From the NCBI RefSeq assembly GCF_004328625.1, contig NZ_CP032229.1:3100001-3164000 (forward strand): a DNA stretch of 64,000 nt, written 5' to 3'. The notes under the pieces were generated by a model, which did not search any database, had not been told where the DNA came from, and worked only from the letters and a program-made list of their open reading frames with translations. Of the stretch, positions 27,633 to 43,700 are shown piece after piece. This DNA comes from Streptomyces seoulensis (GTDB lineage: Bacteria; Actinomycetota; Actinomycetes; Streptomycetales; Streptomycetaceae). The position numbers and the translations under genes were made by a program. Numbering within the stretch: the stretch's first letter is position 1; the number at the start of each line of letters is the position of its first letter.

Positions 27633-29588
27633 GTGGCTGACGTACCTGCCGATCTTGCCGCAGTGTGGCCACGCGTACTGGAGGAACTCCTGGGCGAGGG
27701 CCGGGGCCAGGGCGTCGAGACCAAGGACGAGCACTGGATCAGGCGCTGCCAGCCGCTGGCCCTGGTCGCGGACACCGCGCTGCTGGCCGTGCCGAACGAA
27801 TTCGCCAAGAACGTCCTCGAGGGCCGCCTGGCCCCGGTCGTCAGCGAGACCCTGAGCCGGGAGTGCGGCCGTCCCATCCGGATCGCCATCACGGTGGACG
27901 ACTCCGTCGGCGGCCCCCCGGCCCCCCAGCAGTCCGGCGGCCACGAGCAGCCGGACGCCCGCGACCGCGACCAGCACGGCCAGGGCGCCCCGCCGCGCTA
28001 CGAGGAGCCGGAGCTGCCCTCCGGCCCCTACGAGGGCTACGGCCGCCACCGCGCCGACGACCAGCAGCGGCCGGGCGAGGGCCAGGCCGGCCGCGGCGAG
28101 CGCCCGCCGACCGCGCGCGAGGAGCGGATGCCGACGGCCCGCCCCACCTACCCGGCCGAGTACCAGCGCCCCGAGCCGGGCGCCTGGCCGCGCTCCGGTC
28201 AGGACAACTACGGCTGGCAGCAGCCCCGCCTCGGCTACCCCGAGCGCGACCCCTACGCCTCCCCCTCCCAGGACTCCTACGGCGGCGCGCCGGACTACCG
28301 CGCGCCCGGCCGCGAGCGCCAGGGATACGAGCAGCAGCGCCCCGACTACGACGCCCCGCGCCCGGAGTACGGCGCGCCCCGCGCCGAGTACGACCAGCGG
28401 GACCCGGTCCGGCGCGAGCGGCCCGAGCCGCCCTCCGACAGCGGTGCCGGGCGGCGCGGCGGCGGGACCGGGCGTCCCGAGCTGCCGTCCACCGGCCGCG
28501 GCGGCTCCGGCTCGTCGTCCTCGCCGTCACCGAGCGCCGGGGGCCCCGGTGAGCCGACCGCGCGGCTGAACCCGAAGTACCTCTTCGACACCTTCGTCAT
28601 CGGCGCCTCCAACCGCTTCGCGCACGCGGCCGCGGTGGCCGTCGCCGAGGCGCCGGCCAAGGCGTACAACCCCCTCTTCATCTACGGGGAGTCGGGGCTC
28701 GGCAAGACGCACCTGCTGCACGCGATCGGGCACTACGCGCGCAGCCTGTACCCCGGCACGCGGGTGCGGTACGTCAGCTCGGAGGAGTTCACCAACGAGT
28801 TCATCAACTCCATCCGCGACGGCAAGGGCGACAGCTTCCGCAAGCGGTACCGGGAGATGGACATCCTGCTCGTCGACGACATCCAGTTCCTCGCGGACAA
28901 GGAGTCGACGCAGGAGGAGTTCTTCCACACCTTCAACACGCTGCACAACGCCAACAAGCAGATCGTGCTGTCCTCCGACCGGCCGCCCAAGCAGCTGGTC
29001 ACCCTGGAGGACCGGCTGCGCAACCGCTTCGAGTGGGGCCTGATCACCGACGTCCAGCCGCCCGAGCTGGAGACGCGGATCGCGATCCTGCGCAAGAAGG
29101 CGGTGCAGGAGCAGCTCAACGCCCCGCCGGAGGTGCTGGAGTTCATCGCCTCCCGGATCTCGCGGAACATCCGTGAGCTGGAGGGCGCGCTGATCCGGGT
29201 GACGGCCTTCGCCTCGCTCAACCGGCAGCCGGTGGACCTCGGGCTCACCGAGATCGTCCTCAAGGACCTGATCCCCGGCGGCGAGGACTCCGCCCCCGAG
29301 ATCACGGCGCCGGCCATCATGGGGGCCACCGCGGACTACTTCGGGCTCACGGTGGACGACCTGTGCGGCACCTCGCGCGGCCGCGCGCTGGTCACCGCCC
29401 GGCAGATCGCCATGTACCTGTGCCGCGAGCTGACGGACCTGTCGCTGCCGAAGATCGGCGCGCAGTTCGGCGGCCGGGACCACACCACCGTCATGCACGC
29501 GGACCGCAAGATCCGTGCGCTGATGGCCGAGCGGCGCTCGATCTACAACCAGGTCACCGAGCTGACCAACCGCATCAAGAACGGCTGA
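27633..29588 (+). CDS. dnaA: Chromosomal replication initiator DnaA
   Basis: A 651-residue initiator. Domain I (about 1-90) begins [20 protein letters not shown]; domain II (about 95-305) is an unusually long linker rich in Pro, Tyr, Arg, Gly and Glu; the AAA+ domain III has [11 protein letters not shown] (about 351) and LLVDDIQF; domain IV (from about 560) ends with the DNA-binding signature [15 protein letters not shown] (about 612-626). The long linker explains the length against about 470 residues in E. coli. I chose the GTG at 27633, with GAGAGAG upstream; the open frame extends further without homology. A hairpin terminator follows. Confidence 0.96.
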   Translation: MADVPADLAAVWPRVLEELLGEGRGQGVETKDEHWIRRCQPLALVADTALLAVPNEFAKNVLEGRLAPVVSETLSRECGRPIRIAITVDDSVGGPPAPQQSGGHEQPDARDRDQHGQGAPPRYEEPELPSGPYEGYGRHRADDQQRPGEGQAGRGERPPTAREERMPTARPTYPAEYQRPEPGAWPRSGQDNYGWQQPRLGYPERDPYASPSQDSYGGAPDYRAPGRERQGYEQQRPDYDAPRPEYGAPRAEYDQRDPVRRERPEPPSDSGAGRRGGGTGRPELPSTGRGGSGSSSSPSPSAGGPGEPTARLNPKYLFDTFVIGASNRFAHAAAVAVAEAPAKAYNPLFIYGESGLGKTHLLHAIGHYARSLYPGTRVRYVSSEEFTNEFINSIRDGKGDSFRKRYREMDILLVDDIQFLADKESTQEEFFHTFNTLHNANKQIVLSSDRPPKQLVTLEDRLRNRFEWGLITDVQPPELETRIAILRKKAVQEQLNAPPEVLEFIASRISRNIRELEGALIRVTAFASLNRQPVDLGLTEIVLKDLIPGGEDSAPEITAPAIMGATADYFGLTVDDLCGTSRGRALVTARQIAMYLCRELTDLSLPKIGAQFGGRDHTTVMHADRKIRALMAERRSIYNQVTELTNRIKNG

Positions 29589-29608
29589 CACCGGCCGCGT
29601 ACGGCCCT

Positions 29609-29641
29609 GAGGGCGCTCCGGGAGGTCTCCGGGGCGCCCTT
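29609..29641 (+). terminator. Terminator after dnaA
   Basis: Stem of about 13 pairs including G-T pairs (arm GAGGGCGC against GCGCCCTT), 20 bp after the dnaA stop. Confidence 0.6.
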
Positions 29642-29881
29642 CGGCGTTCGTGCGGGAAGCGTCTGCGGGAGAGACGGGAAGCGGCTACGGGAGAGCGGGT
29701 TCCGGTACGGATCGGGGCTCCAGCAGCCGCGTCGGCCCCCGAGCCGAGCCGCCCGACCCCTCCGAACCCCCTCAGCGACCCCTCCCTGACCGCTGCGAGT
29801 CCGGCCCAACCCCTCCTCCTGCCCCCAATCCCCGTGTCCCACCAGCAACCTTGTGTTCGATTCCCCCTCGGGTTACGGCCT

Positions 29882-30460
29882 CCCTCCACAGATTTCCCGA
29901 CTTTTTTCCGCCCACAGGCTGGGGACTGCGAAGTTGTCCCAAGCTGCGTCCACAGGGAGGCTGGGGGTTGAGCATCTGCCCAGCTCAGAGGGCTGTGGAT
30001 TCGTGGACGAACGATCTCCACAGGGTGTGGACAAAGTCTCCGTCCACACCCTGTGCGTAACGTTGTCCACGGCTGAGCCCACAGGTTGGGGGCGGTTGTC
30101 CCCAGCAGAAGCCAGCTTCTCCACATCACTGTCCACTGTTCGGCAACATCACGGGCCCAGTCACTGCGTCGAGTGAAAGCCGTCACACGAAACTGCCAAC
30201 AGCCCCTGTGGGAAACGACGCCAAACCTGGGGACGCAGCTGGGGAGAACTCGCCCTGTCCTGGGGACGGTGTGTGCAGAACTTTCTGTTCTCCACAGACA
30301 GGCCAAGTTGTCCACGGGCTTCGCCCACAGGGTCAGTGGATAAAATTTGGGGCCTGACCTGCGAAAACGGGGTTATCCACGGTATCCACAGGCCCTACTA
30401 CTACTCCCGACTAGAGAGAGCTAGGAATCCGTTTCGAAGCGGGGCCTGTGCACAACTCGC
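29882..30460. other. oriC: Chromosomal replication origin oriC
   Basis: The 1028-bp dnaA-dnaN intergenic region holds many DnaA-box-like 9-mers in two groups. Left group: 29946 GCGTCCACA, 29994 TGTGGATTC, 30002 CGTGGACGA, 30014 ATCTCCACA, 30026 TGTGGACAA (perfect, inverse), 30040 CCGTCCACA, 30063 TTGTCCACG, 30096 TTGTCCCCA, 30117 TTCTCCACA, 30129 CTGTCCACT. Right group: 30288 TTCTCCACA, 30308 TTGTCCACG, 30335 AGTGGATAA, 30373 TTATCCACG, 30382 GTATCCACA, 30447 TGTGCACAA. About 150 bp without boxes separates them. Most deviate by one or two bases from TTGTCCACA, as in described Streptomyces origins. No AT-rich 13-mers are obvious; the most AT-rich spot is TAAAATTT at 30341. Confidence 0.95.
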
Positions 30461-30616
30461 TGTTTCGCGCTCGGCTGCCCCTCGGCCCGACTTGACCCCG
30501 ACCGGCACCTGCTGTCAGCGCGGTGCGTCAGACTGGTCACCGGTGTCCTTCCCCTCGCAACGGGAGGCGACACCGAGTCGGAGGACTCAGAAGGCAACAG
30601 CAGGAGGCGGCTTACG

Positions 30617-31747
30617 GTGAAGATCCGGGTGGAACGCGACGTACTCGCGGAGGCAGTGGCGTGGGCGGCACGCAGCCTCCCGGCCCGTCCGCCGGCGCCT
30701 GTCCTCGCCGGCCTGCTGCTGAAGGCCGAGGAGGGCCAGCTCAGCCTGTCGGGCTTCGACTACGAGGTCTCCGCCCGGGTGGGCGTCGAGGCCGAGGTCG
30801 AGGAGGAGGGCACCGTCCTGGTCTCCGGCCGGCTGCTCGCCGACATCTGCCGCGCGCTGCCCAACCGCCCGGTGGAGATCTCCACAGACGGTGTACGGGC
30901 GACCGTGGTCTGCGGCTCCTCGCGGTTCACGCTCCACACCCTGCCGGTGGAGGAGTACCCGGCGCTGCCGCAGATGCCGACCGCCACGGGCACCGTCCCC
31001 GGCGAGGTCTTCGCGGCCGCCGCGTCCCAGGTGGCCATCGCCGCCGGGCGCGACGACACGCTGCCCGTCCTCACCGGTGTGCGCATCGAGATCGAGGGCG
31101 ACACGGTCACCCTGGCCTCCACCGACCGCTACCGCTTCGCGGTCCGCGAGTTCCTGTGGAAGCCGGAGAACCCGGACGCCTCCGCGGTCGCCCTGGTCCC
31201 GGCCAAGACGCTGCTGGACACCGCCAAGTCGCTCGGCGCCGGTGACAACGTCACCCTGGCGCTCTCCGGCTCCGGCTCGGGCGAGGGCCTCATCGGCTTC
31301 GAGGGCGCCGGCCGCCGCACCACCACGCGGCTGCTCGAGGGCGACCTGCCGAAGTACCGCACGCTGTTCCCGACGGAGTTCAACTCGGTCGCCGTGATCG
31401 AGACCGCCCCCTTCGTGGAGGCCGTCAAGCGCGTCGCCCTGGTCGCCGAGCGGAACACCCCGGTGCGCCTCAGCTTCGAGCAGGGCGTGCTGATCCTGGA
31501 GGCCGGCTCCAGCGACGACGCACAGGCTGTGGAAAGGGTCGACGCCCAGCTCGACGGCGACGACATCTCGATCGCCTTCAACCCGACCTTCCTGCTGGAC
31601 GGTCTGAGCGCGATCGACTCCCCCGTGGCCCAGCTGTCGTTCACCACCTCGACCAAGCCGGCGCTGCTCAGCGGCAAGCCCGCGCTGGACGCGGAGGCGG
31701 ACGACGCCTACAAGTACCTGATCATGCCGGTGCGCCTGAGCGGCTGA
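30617..31747 (+). CDS. dnaN: DNA polymerase III sliding clamp (beta subunit)
   Basis: A 376-residue ring-forming processivity clamp with three repeated clamp domains. It starts MKIRVERDVLAEAVAWAARS and ends with the typical C-terminal segment KYLIMPVRL. Length is standard. GTG start with AGGAGG upstream. It lies at the right edge of oriC and opens the dnaN-gnd-recF-DUF721-gyrB-gyrA series. Confidence 0.96.
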   Translation: MKIRVERDVLAEAVAWAARSLPARPPAPVLAGLLLKAEEGQLSLSGFDYEVSARVGVEAEVEEEGTVLVSGRLLADICRALPNRPVEISTDGVRATVVCGSSRFTLHTLPVEEYPALPQMPTATGTVPGEVFAAAASQVAIAAGRDDTLPVLTGVRIEIEGDTVTLASTDRYRFAVREFLWKPENPDASAVALVPAKTLLDTAKSLGAGDNVTLALSGSGSGEGLIGFEGAGRRTTTRLLEGDLPKYRTLFPTEFNSVAVIETAPFVEAVKRVALVAERNTPVRLSFEQGVLILEAGSSDDAQAVERVDAQLDGDDISIAFNPTFLLDGLSAIDSPVAQLSFTTSTKPALLSGKPALDAEADDAYKYLIMPVRLSG

Positions 31748-31905
31748 GCCGGGTCCACCTGGCCCCGGCCGGGTGGCAAAAGCCCAGGTGGGAGGGCTTA
31801 CGAATGAGCGCCTATACCCACAGTTGTGCATGACGGGTCGCCGTTAGGCTCGGTGCCGGGCACCCACGTGCCCGGCACGCCACACAGCGACCTAAGGAAC
31901 AACTG

Positions 31906-32784
31906 ATGGAGCTCGGTCTCGTCGGCCTCGGCAAGATGGGCGGCAACATGCGCGAGCGCATCCGCCGCGCAGGCCACACCGTCATCGGATACGACCGCAA
32001 CGCGGACCTCGCGGACGTCCACAGCCTCGAAGAGCTTGTGGGCAAGCTCAGCGCCCCGCGCGTGGTCTGGGTGATGGTCCCGGCGGGCGAGGCGACGCAG
32101 GCGACCGTAGACCGGCTCGGCGAGCTGCTGGAGCCCGGCGACGTGGTCGTGGACGGCGGCAACTCCCGCTGGACGGACGACGAGAAGCACGCCGAGGAGC
32201 TGGCGGCCAAGGGCATAGGTTTCGTCGACTGCGGCGTCTCCGGCGGCGTCCACGGCCTGGCGAACGGCTACGCGCTGATGTACGGCGGTGACGAGGAGAA
32301 CGTCGCCAAGGTGCGGCCCGTCTTCGACGCGCTGAAGCCCGAGGGCGACTTCGGCTCCGTACACGCCGGCAAGGTCGGCGCGGGCCACTTCTCCAAGATG
32401 GTCCACAACGGCATCGAGTACGCCATGATGCAGGCGTACGCCGAGGGCTGGGAGCTGCTGGAGAAGGTCGACTCCGTGGAGAACGTCCGCGAGATCTTCC
32501 GCTCCTGGCAGGAGGGCACGGTCATCCGTTCCTGGCTGCTCGACCTCGCGGTCAACGCGCTCGACGACGACGAGCACCTGGACGGGCTGCGCGGCTACGC
32601 GCAGGACTCCGGTGAGGGACGCTGGACGGTGGAGGCCGCGATCGACAACGCGGTGCCGCTGCCCGCGATCACCGCGTCGCTGTTCGCGCGGTTCGCCTCG
32701 CGGCAGGACGACTCGCCGCAGATGAAGATGATCGCCGCGCTGCGCAACCAGTTCGGCGGCCACGCGGTGGAGAAGAAGCCGTAA
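31906..32784 (+). CDS. gnd: 6-phosphogluconate dehydrogenase, decarboxylating (short form)
   Basis: A 292-residue NAD(P)-dependent enzyme of the oxidative pentose phosphate branch. Nucleotide-binding motif GLGKMGGNM is at 7-15; the substrate segment CGVSGGVHGLANGYALM and the catalytic KMVHNGIEYAMMQAYAEG are intact. It is the short GndA-type form rather than the 470-residue enteric form. A metabolic gene between dnaN and recF is a stable feature of Streptomyces, with no known replication role. Confidence 0.92.
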   Translation: MELGLVGLGKMGGNMRERIRRAGHTVIGYDRNADLADVHSLEELVGKLSAPRVVWVMVPAGEATQATVDRLGELLEPGDVVVDGGNSRWTDDEKHAEELAAKGIGFVDCGVSGGVHGLANGYALMYGGDEENVAKVRPVFDALKPEGDFGSVHAGKVGAGHFSKMVHNGIEYAMMQAYAEGWELLEKVDSVENVREIFRSWQEGTVIRSWLLDLAVNALDDDEHLDGLRGYAQDSGEGRWTVEAAIDNAVPLPAITASLFARFASRQDDSPQMKMIAALRNQFGGHAVEKKP

Positions 32785-32856
32785 GCAGGCAGAAGAAGTA
32801 GTCCACAGGGTCGCCCCGGCGATCCGCAGGCTGTTGAGGGAGGTCGGCGAACGACC

Positions 32857-33978
32857 ATGCACGTCACGCATCTTTCGCTGGCCGACTTCCGCTCGTACGC
32901 CCGGGCCGAGGTTCCGCTCGGCTCGGGCGTCACCGCCTTCGTGGGCCCCAACGGGCAGGGCAAGACCAACCTCGTCGAGGCCGTCGGCTATCTGGCCACC
33001 CTGGGCAGCCACCGGGTCTCCGCCGACGCCCCCCTGGTCCGCATGGGCGCCGAGCGTGCCGTGGTCCGGGCGCAGGTCCGCCAGGGCGAGCGGCAGCAGC
33101 TGGTCGAGCTGGAGCTGAACCCGGGCCGCGCCAACCGGGCCCGGATCAACCGGTCCTCGCAGGTCAGGCCGCGTGACGTGCTGGGCATCGTACGGACCGT
33201 GCTGTTCGCCCCCGAGGACCTCGCGCTGATCAAGGGTGACCCCGGTGAGCGGCGCCGCTTCCTGGACGAGCTGATCACCGCGCGCGCCCCGCGCATGGCG
33301 GGCGTCCGCTCCGACTACGAGCGGGTGCTCAAGCAGCGCAACACCCTGCTGAAGTCCGCCGCCCTCGCGCGCCGGCACGGCGGCCGCTCCATGGACCTCT
33401 CCACCCTCGACGTGTGGGACCAGCACCTCGCGCACGCGGGCGCCGAGCTGCTCGCCCAGCGCCTGGACCTCATCGGGGTCCTCCAGCCGCTCGCCGACAA
33501 GGCGTACGAGCAGCTCGCCCCCGGTGGCGGGCCCGTCGCGCTGGAGTACAAGTCCTCCGCGCCCGGCACCGCGCACACCCGCGAGGAGCTGGCCGAACAG
33601 CTGACGGCCGCCCTCGCCGAGGCGCGCAAGCAGGAGATCGAGCGGGGCGTGACCCTGGTCGGCCCGCACCGCGACGACCTGGTGCTGCGCCTGGGCCGCC
33701 TCCCCGCCAAGGGCTACGCCTCGCACGGCGAGTCCTGGTCCTACGCGCTCGCGCTGCGCCTTGCCTCCTACGACCTGCTGCGGGCCGAGGGGAACGAGCC
33801 GGTGCTGATCCTGGACGATGTCTTCGCCGAGCTGGACGCCCGCCGCCGGGAGCGGCTGGCCGAGCTGGTGGCGCCCGGCGAGCAGGTGCTGGTGACGGCC
33901 GCGGTCGACGACGACGTGCCGCACGTCCTGGCGGGCGCCCGGTACGCGGTGGCCGACGGCACGGTGGAGCCGGCATGA
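32857..33978 (+). CDS. recF: DNA replication and repair protein RecF
   Basis: A 373-residue SMC-like ATPase that helps load RecA at gapped DNA. Walker A GPNGQGKT is at 30-37; the ABC signature region is [21 protein letters not shown]; Walker B is [13 protein letters not shown]. Single DnaA-box-like sequence TAGTCCACA at 32799 lies before the gene. The stop overlaps the next start (ATGA). Confidence 0.95.
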   Translation: MHVTHLSLADFRSYARAEVPLGSGVTAFVGPNGQGKTNLVEAVGYLATLGSHRVSADAPLVRMGAERAVVRAQVRQGERQQLVELELNPGRANRARINRSSQVRPRDVLGIVRTVLFAPEDLALIKGDPGERRRFLDELITARAPRMAGVRSDYERVLKQRNTLLKSAALARRHGGRSMDLSTLDVWDQHLAHAGAELLAQRLDLIGVLQPLADKAYEQLAPGGGPVALEYKSSAPGTAHTREELAEQLTAALAEARKQEIERGVTLVGPHRDDLVLRLGRLPAKGYASHGESWSYALALRLASYDLLRAEGNEPVLILDDVFAELDARRRERLAELVAPGEQVLVTAAVDDDVPHVLAGARYAVADGTVEPA

Positions 33979-34511
33979 GCGAGAGCGGCGAGCAGGACCG
34001 CAAGGCGCCGGAGCCGTCCGGCGTCGACCTCGCGCGCGTGGCGCTGCGCGCGGCGAAGGAGCAGGCACGCGCGCGTGGGGACGCGGCGCGGCAGAAGAAG
34101 CAGGCGCGGCGCGGCGGTGGCCTGCGCTCGGGCGCTCGGGCGGACGGCCGGGACCCGATGGCGCTGGGCGCGGCGATCAACCGGCTGCTGAACGAGCGCG
34201 GCTGGGAGGCCCCGGCGGCGGTCGGCGGTGTCATGGGCCGCTGGCCGCAGATCGTCGGCGAGGACCTGGCGAAGCACTGTGTGCCGCAGCGGTACGACGA
34301 GGACGAGCGGGTGCTGTCGGTCTCCTGCGACTCGACGGCGTGGGCGACGCAGCTCCGGCTGCTGGCGCCGACGCTCGTGGCCCGGCTGAACGAGGACCTC
34401 GGTCACGGCACCGTACGGATGATCAAGGTGAACGGTCCGGGCTCCCCGGTGCGCCGGTACGGGCCTCTCAGGGCCCCCGGAAGCGCCGGTCCGGGCGACA
34501 CCTACGGGTGA
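33975..34511 (+). CDS. DUF721 (DciA-like) protein
   Basis: A 178-residue protein. The N-terminal third is charged and probably disordered (Lys/Arg/Gln rich); the C-terminal DUF721 domain (about 60-155) contains [15 protein letters not shown] and [23 protein letters not shown]721 includes DciA, the helicase loader or operator of bacteria that lack DnaC/DnaI, which fits its place between recF and gyrB beside oriC. Translationally coupled to recF. Confidence 0.85.
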   Translation: MSESGEQDRKAPEPSGVDLARVALRAAKEQARARGDAARQKKQARRGGGLRSGARADGRDPMALGAAINRLLNERGWEAPAAVGGVMGRWPQIVGEDLAKHCVPQRYDEDERVLSVSCDSTAWATQLRLLAPTLVARLNEDLGHGTVRMIKVNGPGSPVRRYGPLRAPGSAGPGDTYG

Positions 34512-36960
<2,449 letters not shown>

Positions 36961-37003
36961 GTCGGTCCCGGCTGACCGCACCAGGGAAGGATCTTCACCA
37001 GCA

Positions 37004-39625
<2,622 letters not shown>

Positions 39626-39642
39626 CACGAGGAGTGAATCAC

Positions 39643-40344
39643 GTGAGCGGAGCCACGGGCGCCGGATCGGCCGGTACCTCCACGGGTACGGAGACGGACG
39701 GCGGCGGCCGTGGCTCCGCCGCGCAGGCGGCCTCCGCCGACGCTTCTTCTGCTTCTACTCCTGATTCTTCGAGTTCCCAGGGGGGAACCGTGACGGACAC
39801 CCGTGGAGCGCGGGCCGGCGCCGGTACGACCGAGGGGATGGCGGCCTCCCCGCTGCCCGGTGAGCGCGGTCCCGAGCAGCCGGCCGGGCCCTACCACCCG
39901 CCGCAGGCGTACGCGGCGCAGCCACCGGCCGGCGCGGTACGGCGGCCCCGCACCGGGGTGGGCACGGCGCCGCGTACCCGCAAGGCGCGGCTGCGGGTGG
40001 CCAAGGCGGACCCGTGGTCGGTGATGAAGGTCAGCTTCCTGCTCTCCATCGCGCTCGGCGTCTGCACGATCGTGGCGTCCGCGGTGCTGTGGATGGTGCT
40101 GGACGCGATGGGCGTGTTCTCCACCGTGGGCGGCACGATCTCGGAGGCGACCGGGGCCACCGAGGCGACCGGCTTCGACCTCCAGTCCTACCTCTCGCTG
40201 CCGCACGTCCTGATGTTCGCGACGATCATCGCGGTCATCGACGTCGTCCTGGCCACGGCCCTGGCGACGCTCGGTGCCTTCATCTACAACCTCTCCGCGG
40301 GCTTCGTGGGCGGCATCGAGCTGACCCTCGCGGAGGACGAGTAG
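39643..40344 (+). CDS. DUF3566 transmembrane protein
   Basis: A 233-residue protein. The N-terminal 120 residues are Gly/Ala/Ser/Pro-rich and disordered; the DUF3566 domain follows with two transmembrane helices (SVMKVSFLLSIALGVCTIVA and VLMFATIIAVIDVVLATALA) and ends AGFVGGIELTLAEDE. Function unknown; it follows gyrA across actinobacteria (Rv0007 in M. tuberculosis). The GTG at 39643 has GAGGAG eight bases upstream, better than the GTG at 39634 that overlaps this site. Confidence 0.85.
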   Translation: MSGATGAGSAGTSTGTETDGGGRGSAAQAASADASSASTPDSSSSQGGTVTDTRGARAGAGTTEGMAASPLPGERGPEQPAGPYHPPQAYAAQPPAGAVRRPRTGVGTAPRTRKARLRVAKADPWSVMKVSFLLSIALGVCTIVASAVLWMVLDAMGVFSTVGGTISEATGATEATGFDLQSYLSLPHVLMFATIIAVIDVVLATALATLGAFIYNLSAGFVGGIELTLAEDE

Positions 40345-40386
40345 GGACGCCTTCCGCCTCGGTCGACGGCCCCCCGCCAACCGATT

Positions 40387-40415
40387 TTGGGACTGCCCCG
40401 GTCGTGCGCTAATCT
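40387..40415 (+). promoter_or_regulatory. Promoter of tRNA-Ile
   Basis: TTGGGA (40387-40392), 17-base spacer, TAATCT (40410-40415), ending 39 bp before the mature tRNA. Confidence 0.5.
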
Positions 40416-40454
40416 TCAGGAGTCAGCGCGCGGGACACCCCCCGCGAAGCGGGC

Positions 40455-40528
40455 GGGGCTATAGCTCAGTTGGTTAGAGCGCATCCCTGATAAGGATGAG
40501 GCCACAGGTTCAAATCCTGTTAGCCCCA
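40455..40528 (+). tRNA. tRNA-Ile (anticodon GAT)
   Basis: A 74-nt cloverleaf: acceptor GGGGCTA/TAGCCCC, D arm GCTC/GAGC, anticodon stem CATCC/GGATG with loop CTGATAA (anticodon GAT), T arm ACAGG/CCTGT with TTCAAAT, discriminator A. The CCA end is not encoded, consistent with the need for the CCA-adding enzyme found in this window. In actinobacteria tRNA-Ile commonly follows gyrA. Confidence 0.97.
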
Positions 40529-40534
40529 CATGTG

Positions 40535-40570
40535 CGAAGACCCCCAGTCGGTATCGGCTGGGGGTCTTCG
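40535..40570 (+). terminator. Terminator of tRNA-Ile
   Basis: Stem of 16 pairs (13 perfect outer pairs, 40535-40547 with 40558-40570), loop GTAT, ending in GGTCTTCG, directly after the tRNA. Confidence 0.8.
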
Positions 40571-40624
40571 GCGTTCTCGGACGGTGTCGCTCGCCGGGGT
40601 TCGAGGCGTCGGGCGCGCAAAAGA

Positions 40625-40662
40625 CCCGATCGCTGGCGACGGGGGATGCACCAGCGATCGGG
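40625..40662 (-). terminator. Terminator of the nSTAND/WD40 gene
   Basis: Perfect 12-base stem (40625-40636 with 40651-40662, 14-base loop) followed on the minus strand by TCTTTTGC, 82 bp after the stop codon. Confidence 0.7.
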
Positions 40663-40743
40663 CTATGGCCAAGGGTAACAAGGTTGAGGGCGTTGCGGGG
40701 CCAACGAGGTTGATCGGTGGGGGAGTTGGCTGATCTTGGTGGG

Positions 40744-43700
40744 TCAGTGGGGGCACGGGGGGTCGTAGGGGAGGCGGGGGAGGTACTCGTGCCACTTCTG
40801 GGGTGTGAGGACGCCCCGGGTGACCGCGCAGATGTGCCGTACCGCCTCGTCCGCGTCCAGGCTCCACAGCCGTACCGTGTCCGCGCCGCTGGAGACGCCG
40901 AGGACGTGGCTGCCGGGGCTGAACGCGAGGAAGTTGCCCGTCTTGGCGTACGGGCTCATCGACTGGCCGATCGGCGCGGCCGAGCCGGGGTCGGTGACGT
41001 CCCAGAGGCGGACGGTGTTGTCGTTGCCGCCGCTGGCCAGGGTGTGGCCGTCGGCGTTGAAGGTCAGTGAGGTCACCGACTCCGTGTGGCCGGTGAGGGT
41101 GTGGCCGACGGGCGCGGCCGAGCCGGGGTCGGTGACGTCCCAGAGGCGGACCGTGTCGTCGTCCCCGCCGCTGACCAGGGTGTGGCCGTCCGGGCTGTAC
41201 TCCAGCGCGTTGACCGGGCCCGAGTGGCCGGTGAGCGGACGGCCGCGCAGGGCGGGCCGGGCGGGGTCGGCCACGTTCCACAGCCGGATCGTGCCGTCCG
41301 CGCTGCCGCTGGCCAGGGTGTGGCCGTCCGGGGCGAACTCCAGTGCGTTGATGTACCCCCGGTGCCCGGCCAGGGGCGGCCCGTAGGGGGCGGGGCGGGC
41401 CGGGTCGGCGACGTTCCACAGGCGGAGACGGTGGTCGTCGTAGGCGGTGGCCAGGACGCGGCTGTCGGGGCTGAAGACGAGCGCGTCGGAGCCCATGAAG
41501 CGGGTCATCAGCTTGAGCGGCGGCCCGGCGACCACCGGATGAGCGGGGTCCGAGACGTTCCACAGGTACACCGAGCGGTTCCCGGTCAGCACCGCGAGCG
41601 TACGGCCGTCCGGGGCGAACATCAGGGTGCGCTGCCCGCCGTCCGCCGGCATGAACGGCGCGCCCAGCGCCACCGGCCGCTCCGGCGCCGTCACCCGCCA
41701 CAGCCGGACCCGGCCGTCGCGCGCCGCCGTGGCCAGCACCTTCCCGTCCCGGCGGAACGCGGCCCCGCGCCCGGTCATGTCCGAGGTCGGCACCGCCCAC
41801 AGCCGGGCCCGGCCGTCCCCGCTGCCGGTGGCGAGGGTCCGGCCGTCCGGGCTGAACCCCAGCGCGTACATCTCCCCGCTGCTCCCCGCGAGCGGCTCGC
41901 CCACCTGGGACGGGGACGCGGGGTCGGTGACGTTCCACAGGCTGGCCGTTGAGTCGGCGCTGGCCGCCGCGAGCCTGCCCCCGTCCGGGCTGAAGGCCAC
42001 CGACCAGACCGGTCCGGTGTGCCCGGTCAGCGGCGCGCCCAGCGGGGCCGGACGGTCCGGGTCGGCCATGTTCCACAGCCGGATGGTGTCGTCCGCGCTG
42101 CCGCTGGCCAGCACCTTGCCATTGGGGCTGAACGCCACTGAATGCACCAGATCGGTGTGCCCCCGCAACACCCCGCGCCGGGCCTTGGCATGCCGGGGGT
42201 CGGCCACGTCCCACAGCCGTACGGTGTCGTCGTCGCCCGCCGAGGCGAGGGTCCGCCCGTCCGGGCTGAACGCCACCGAGCGCACTGGCGCGCTGTGCCC
42301 GCGCAGCGCCTCCAGAGGCTTCGCCCGGTGCGGGTCGGCCACGTTCCACAGCCGTACGGTGCGGTCTTCGCCCGCGCTGGCCAGGGTGCGGCCGTCCGGG
42401 CTGAAGGCGACCAGGTAGATCGTGCCGTCGTGACCCGTGAGGGGCTCCCCCAGGGACCTGGGGTGGGCGGGGTCGGTGACGTCCCAGAGGTGGATCGTGC
42501 CGTCGTCGCCGGCGCTGGCCAGGGTGTGCCCGTCCGGGCTGAACACCGCGCTGCTCACCCAGGACCGGTGCCCGTGCAGGGGGGCGCCCAGCGGCTTGGG
42601 GCTCCCCCGGTCCGCGACGTTCCACAGACGGACGGTGCGGTCGTAGCTGGCGGTGGCCAGGACCTTGCCATTGGGGCTGAAGGAGGTCAGGTAGACGGCG
42701 CCGGTGTGACCGGTGAGCGGGGTGGCGAGCGGCGCGTTCACTATCGAGATCAGCCTGCTGTAGGCGCCCTCGTCGTCCGGGCGCAGCCGGTGCGCCACAA
42801 GGTCGAGGCCCGCCGCGAGCGAGGGGTCGGTGTGCTGGACCCGGTCGGCCTCCGCGAGGACCTGCTCGAACACCGCGTCGTTGCGCTGCTGCCAGGCCAC
42901 CACCGCGGCCCCCGCCGCGAGCACCGCCAGCACGGTGAGCGCGGCCACCGCGGCCCTGCTGATCAGCACCGTGCGCCTGCGCAGCCGTACCGAGGCGGCC
43001 AGGAAGTCCAGCGCGCCCCGCGTGAGGTAGGTGTCCCCGGCCGACTCCGCCCAGTCGCGCGCCTGCTCGAGACGGGAGCCCCGGTACAGCAGGGAGCTGT
43101 CGCGTTCGGAGCCCTCCCAGGCCCGGCCGTCCTCCTCCAGCCGCTGGCGCAGCAGATGGTCGCCCCGGTTGTCGTCGATCCAGTGCCGCAGCCGGGGCCA
43201 GGCGTGCAGCAGCGCCTCGTGGGTGATCTCCACGGTCTCCGCGTCGAGGGTGACCAGCCGGGCGCGGACCAGCGCCTCCAGCGACTCCTCGGTCTTGTCC
43301 GGGTCGGTGGACTCGGCTGCCAGCTGGCGCCGGGTGCCGCGCCTGCGGGTGGCCTGGGTGTCCTCGCCGAGCCGGACCAGGCGCAGCAGGAGCAGCCGGG
43401 CGGCGCTGCGGGCGGCCGGGTCGAGCCCGGACCAGGCACGCTCCGCGGTGGCCGCGACCGCGCCCTGGATGCCGCCCGCCGCCCGGTACCCGGCCACGGT
43501 GAGCCGGCCGGCCCTGCGGCGCTGCCAGGTGGCGAGCAGGGCGTGGGAGAGCAGCGGGAGCACGCCGGCGTCATGGGCGCCGCGCGGGCCGTCGGCGCTG
43601 ACCTCGCGGACGATCAGCTCGGTCAGGCCCGCCTCCAGCTCCAGCCCCACCGCCCGCGCCGGTCCGTTCACCGCCTCGCGCAGTTCGGCGGTGGTCAGCG

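Noticed and set aside
30335..30350. Possible AT-rich unwinding element TAAAATTT in oriC
   Set aside because: Only eight bases, single copy; not comparable to the repeated 13-mers of enteric origins, so not called separately.
39636..39649. Degenerate parS-like sequence AATCACGTGAGC before the DUF3566 gene
   Set aside because: Only the central CACGTG and few flanking bases match; it overlaps a ribosome-binding site and start codon.
40800..42740. Apparent tandem DNA repeats of about 135 bp
   Set aside because: They encode successive WD40 repeats; the similarity is at protein level and not a separate DNA element or CRISPR.
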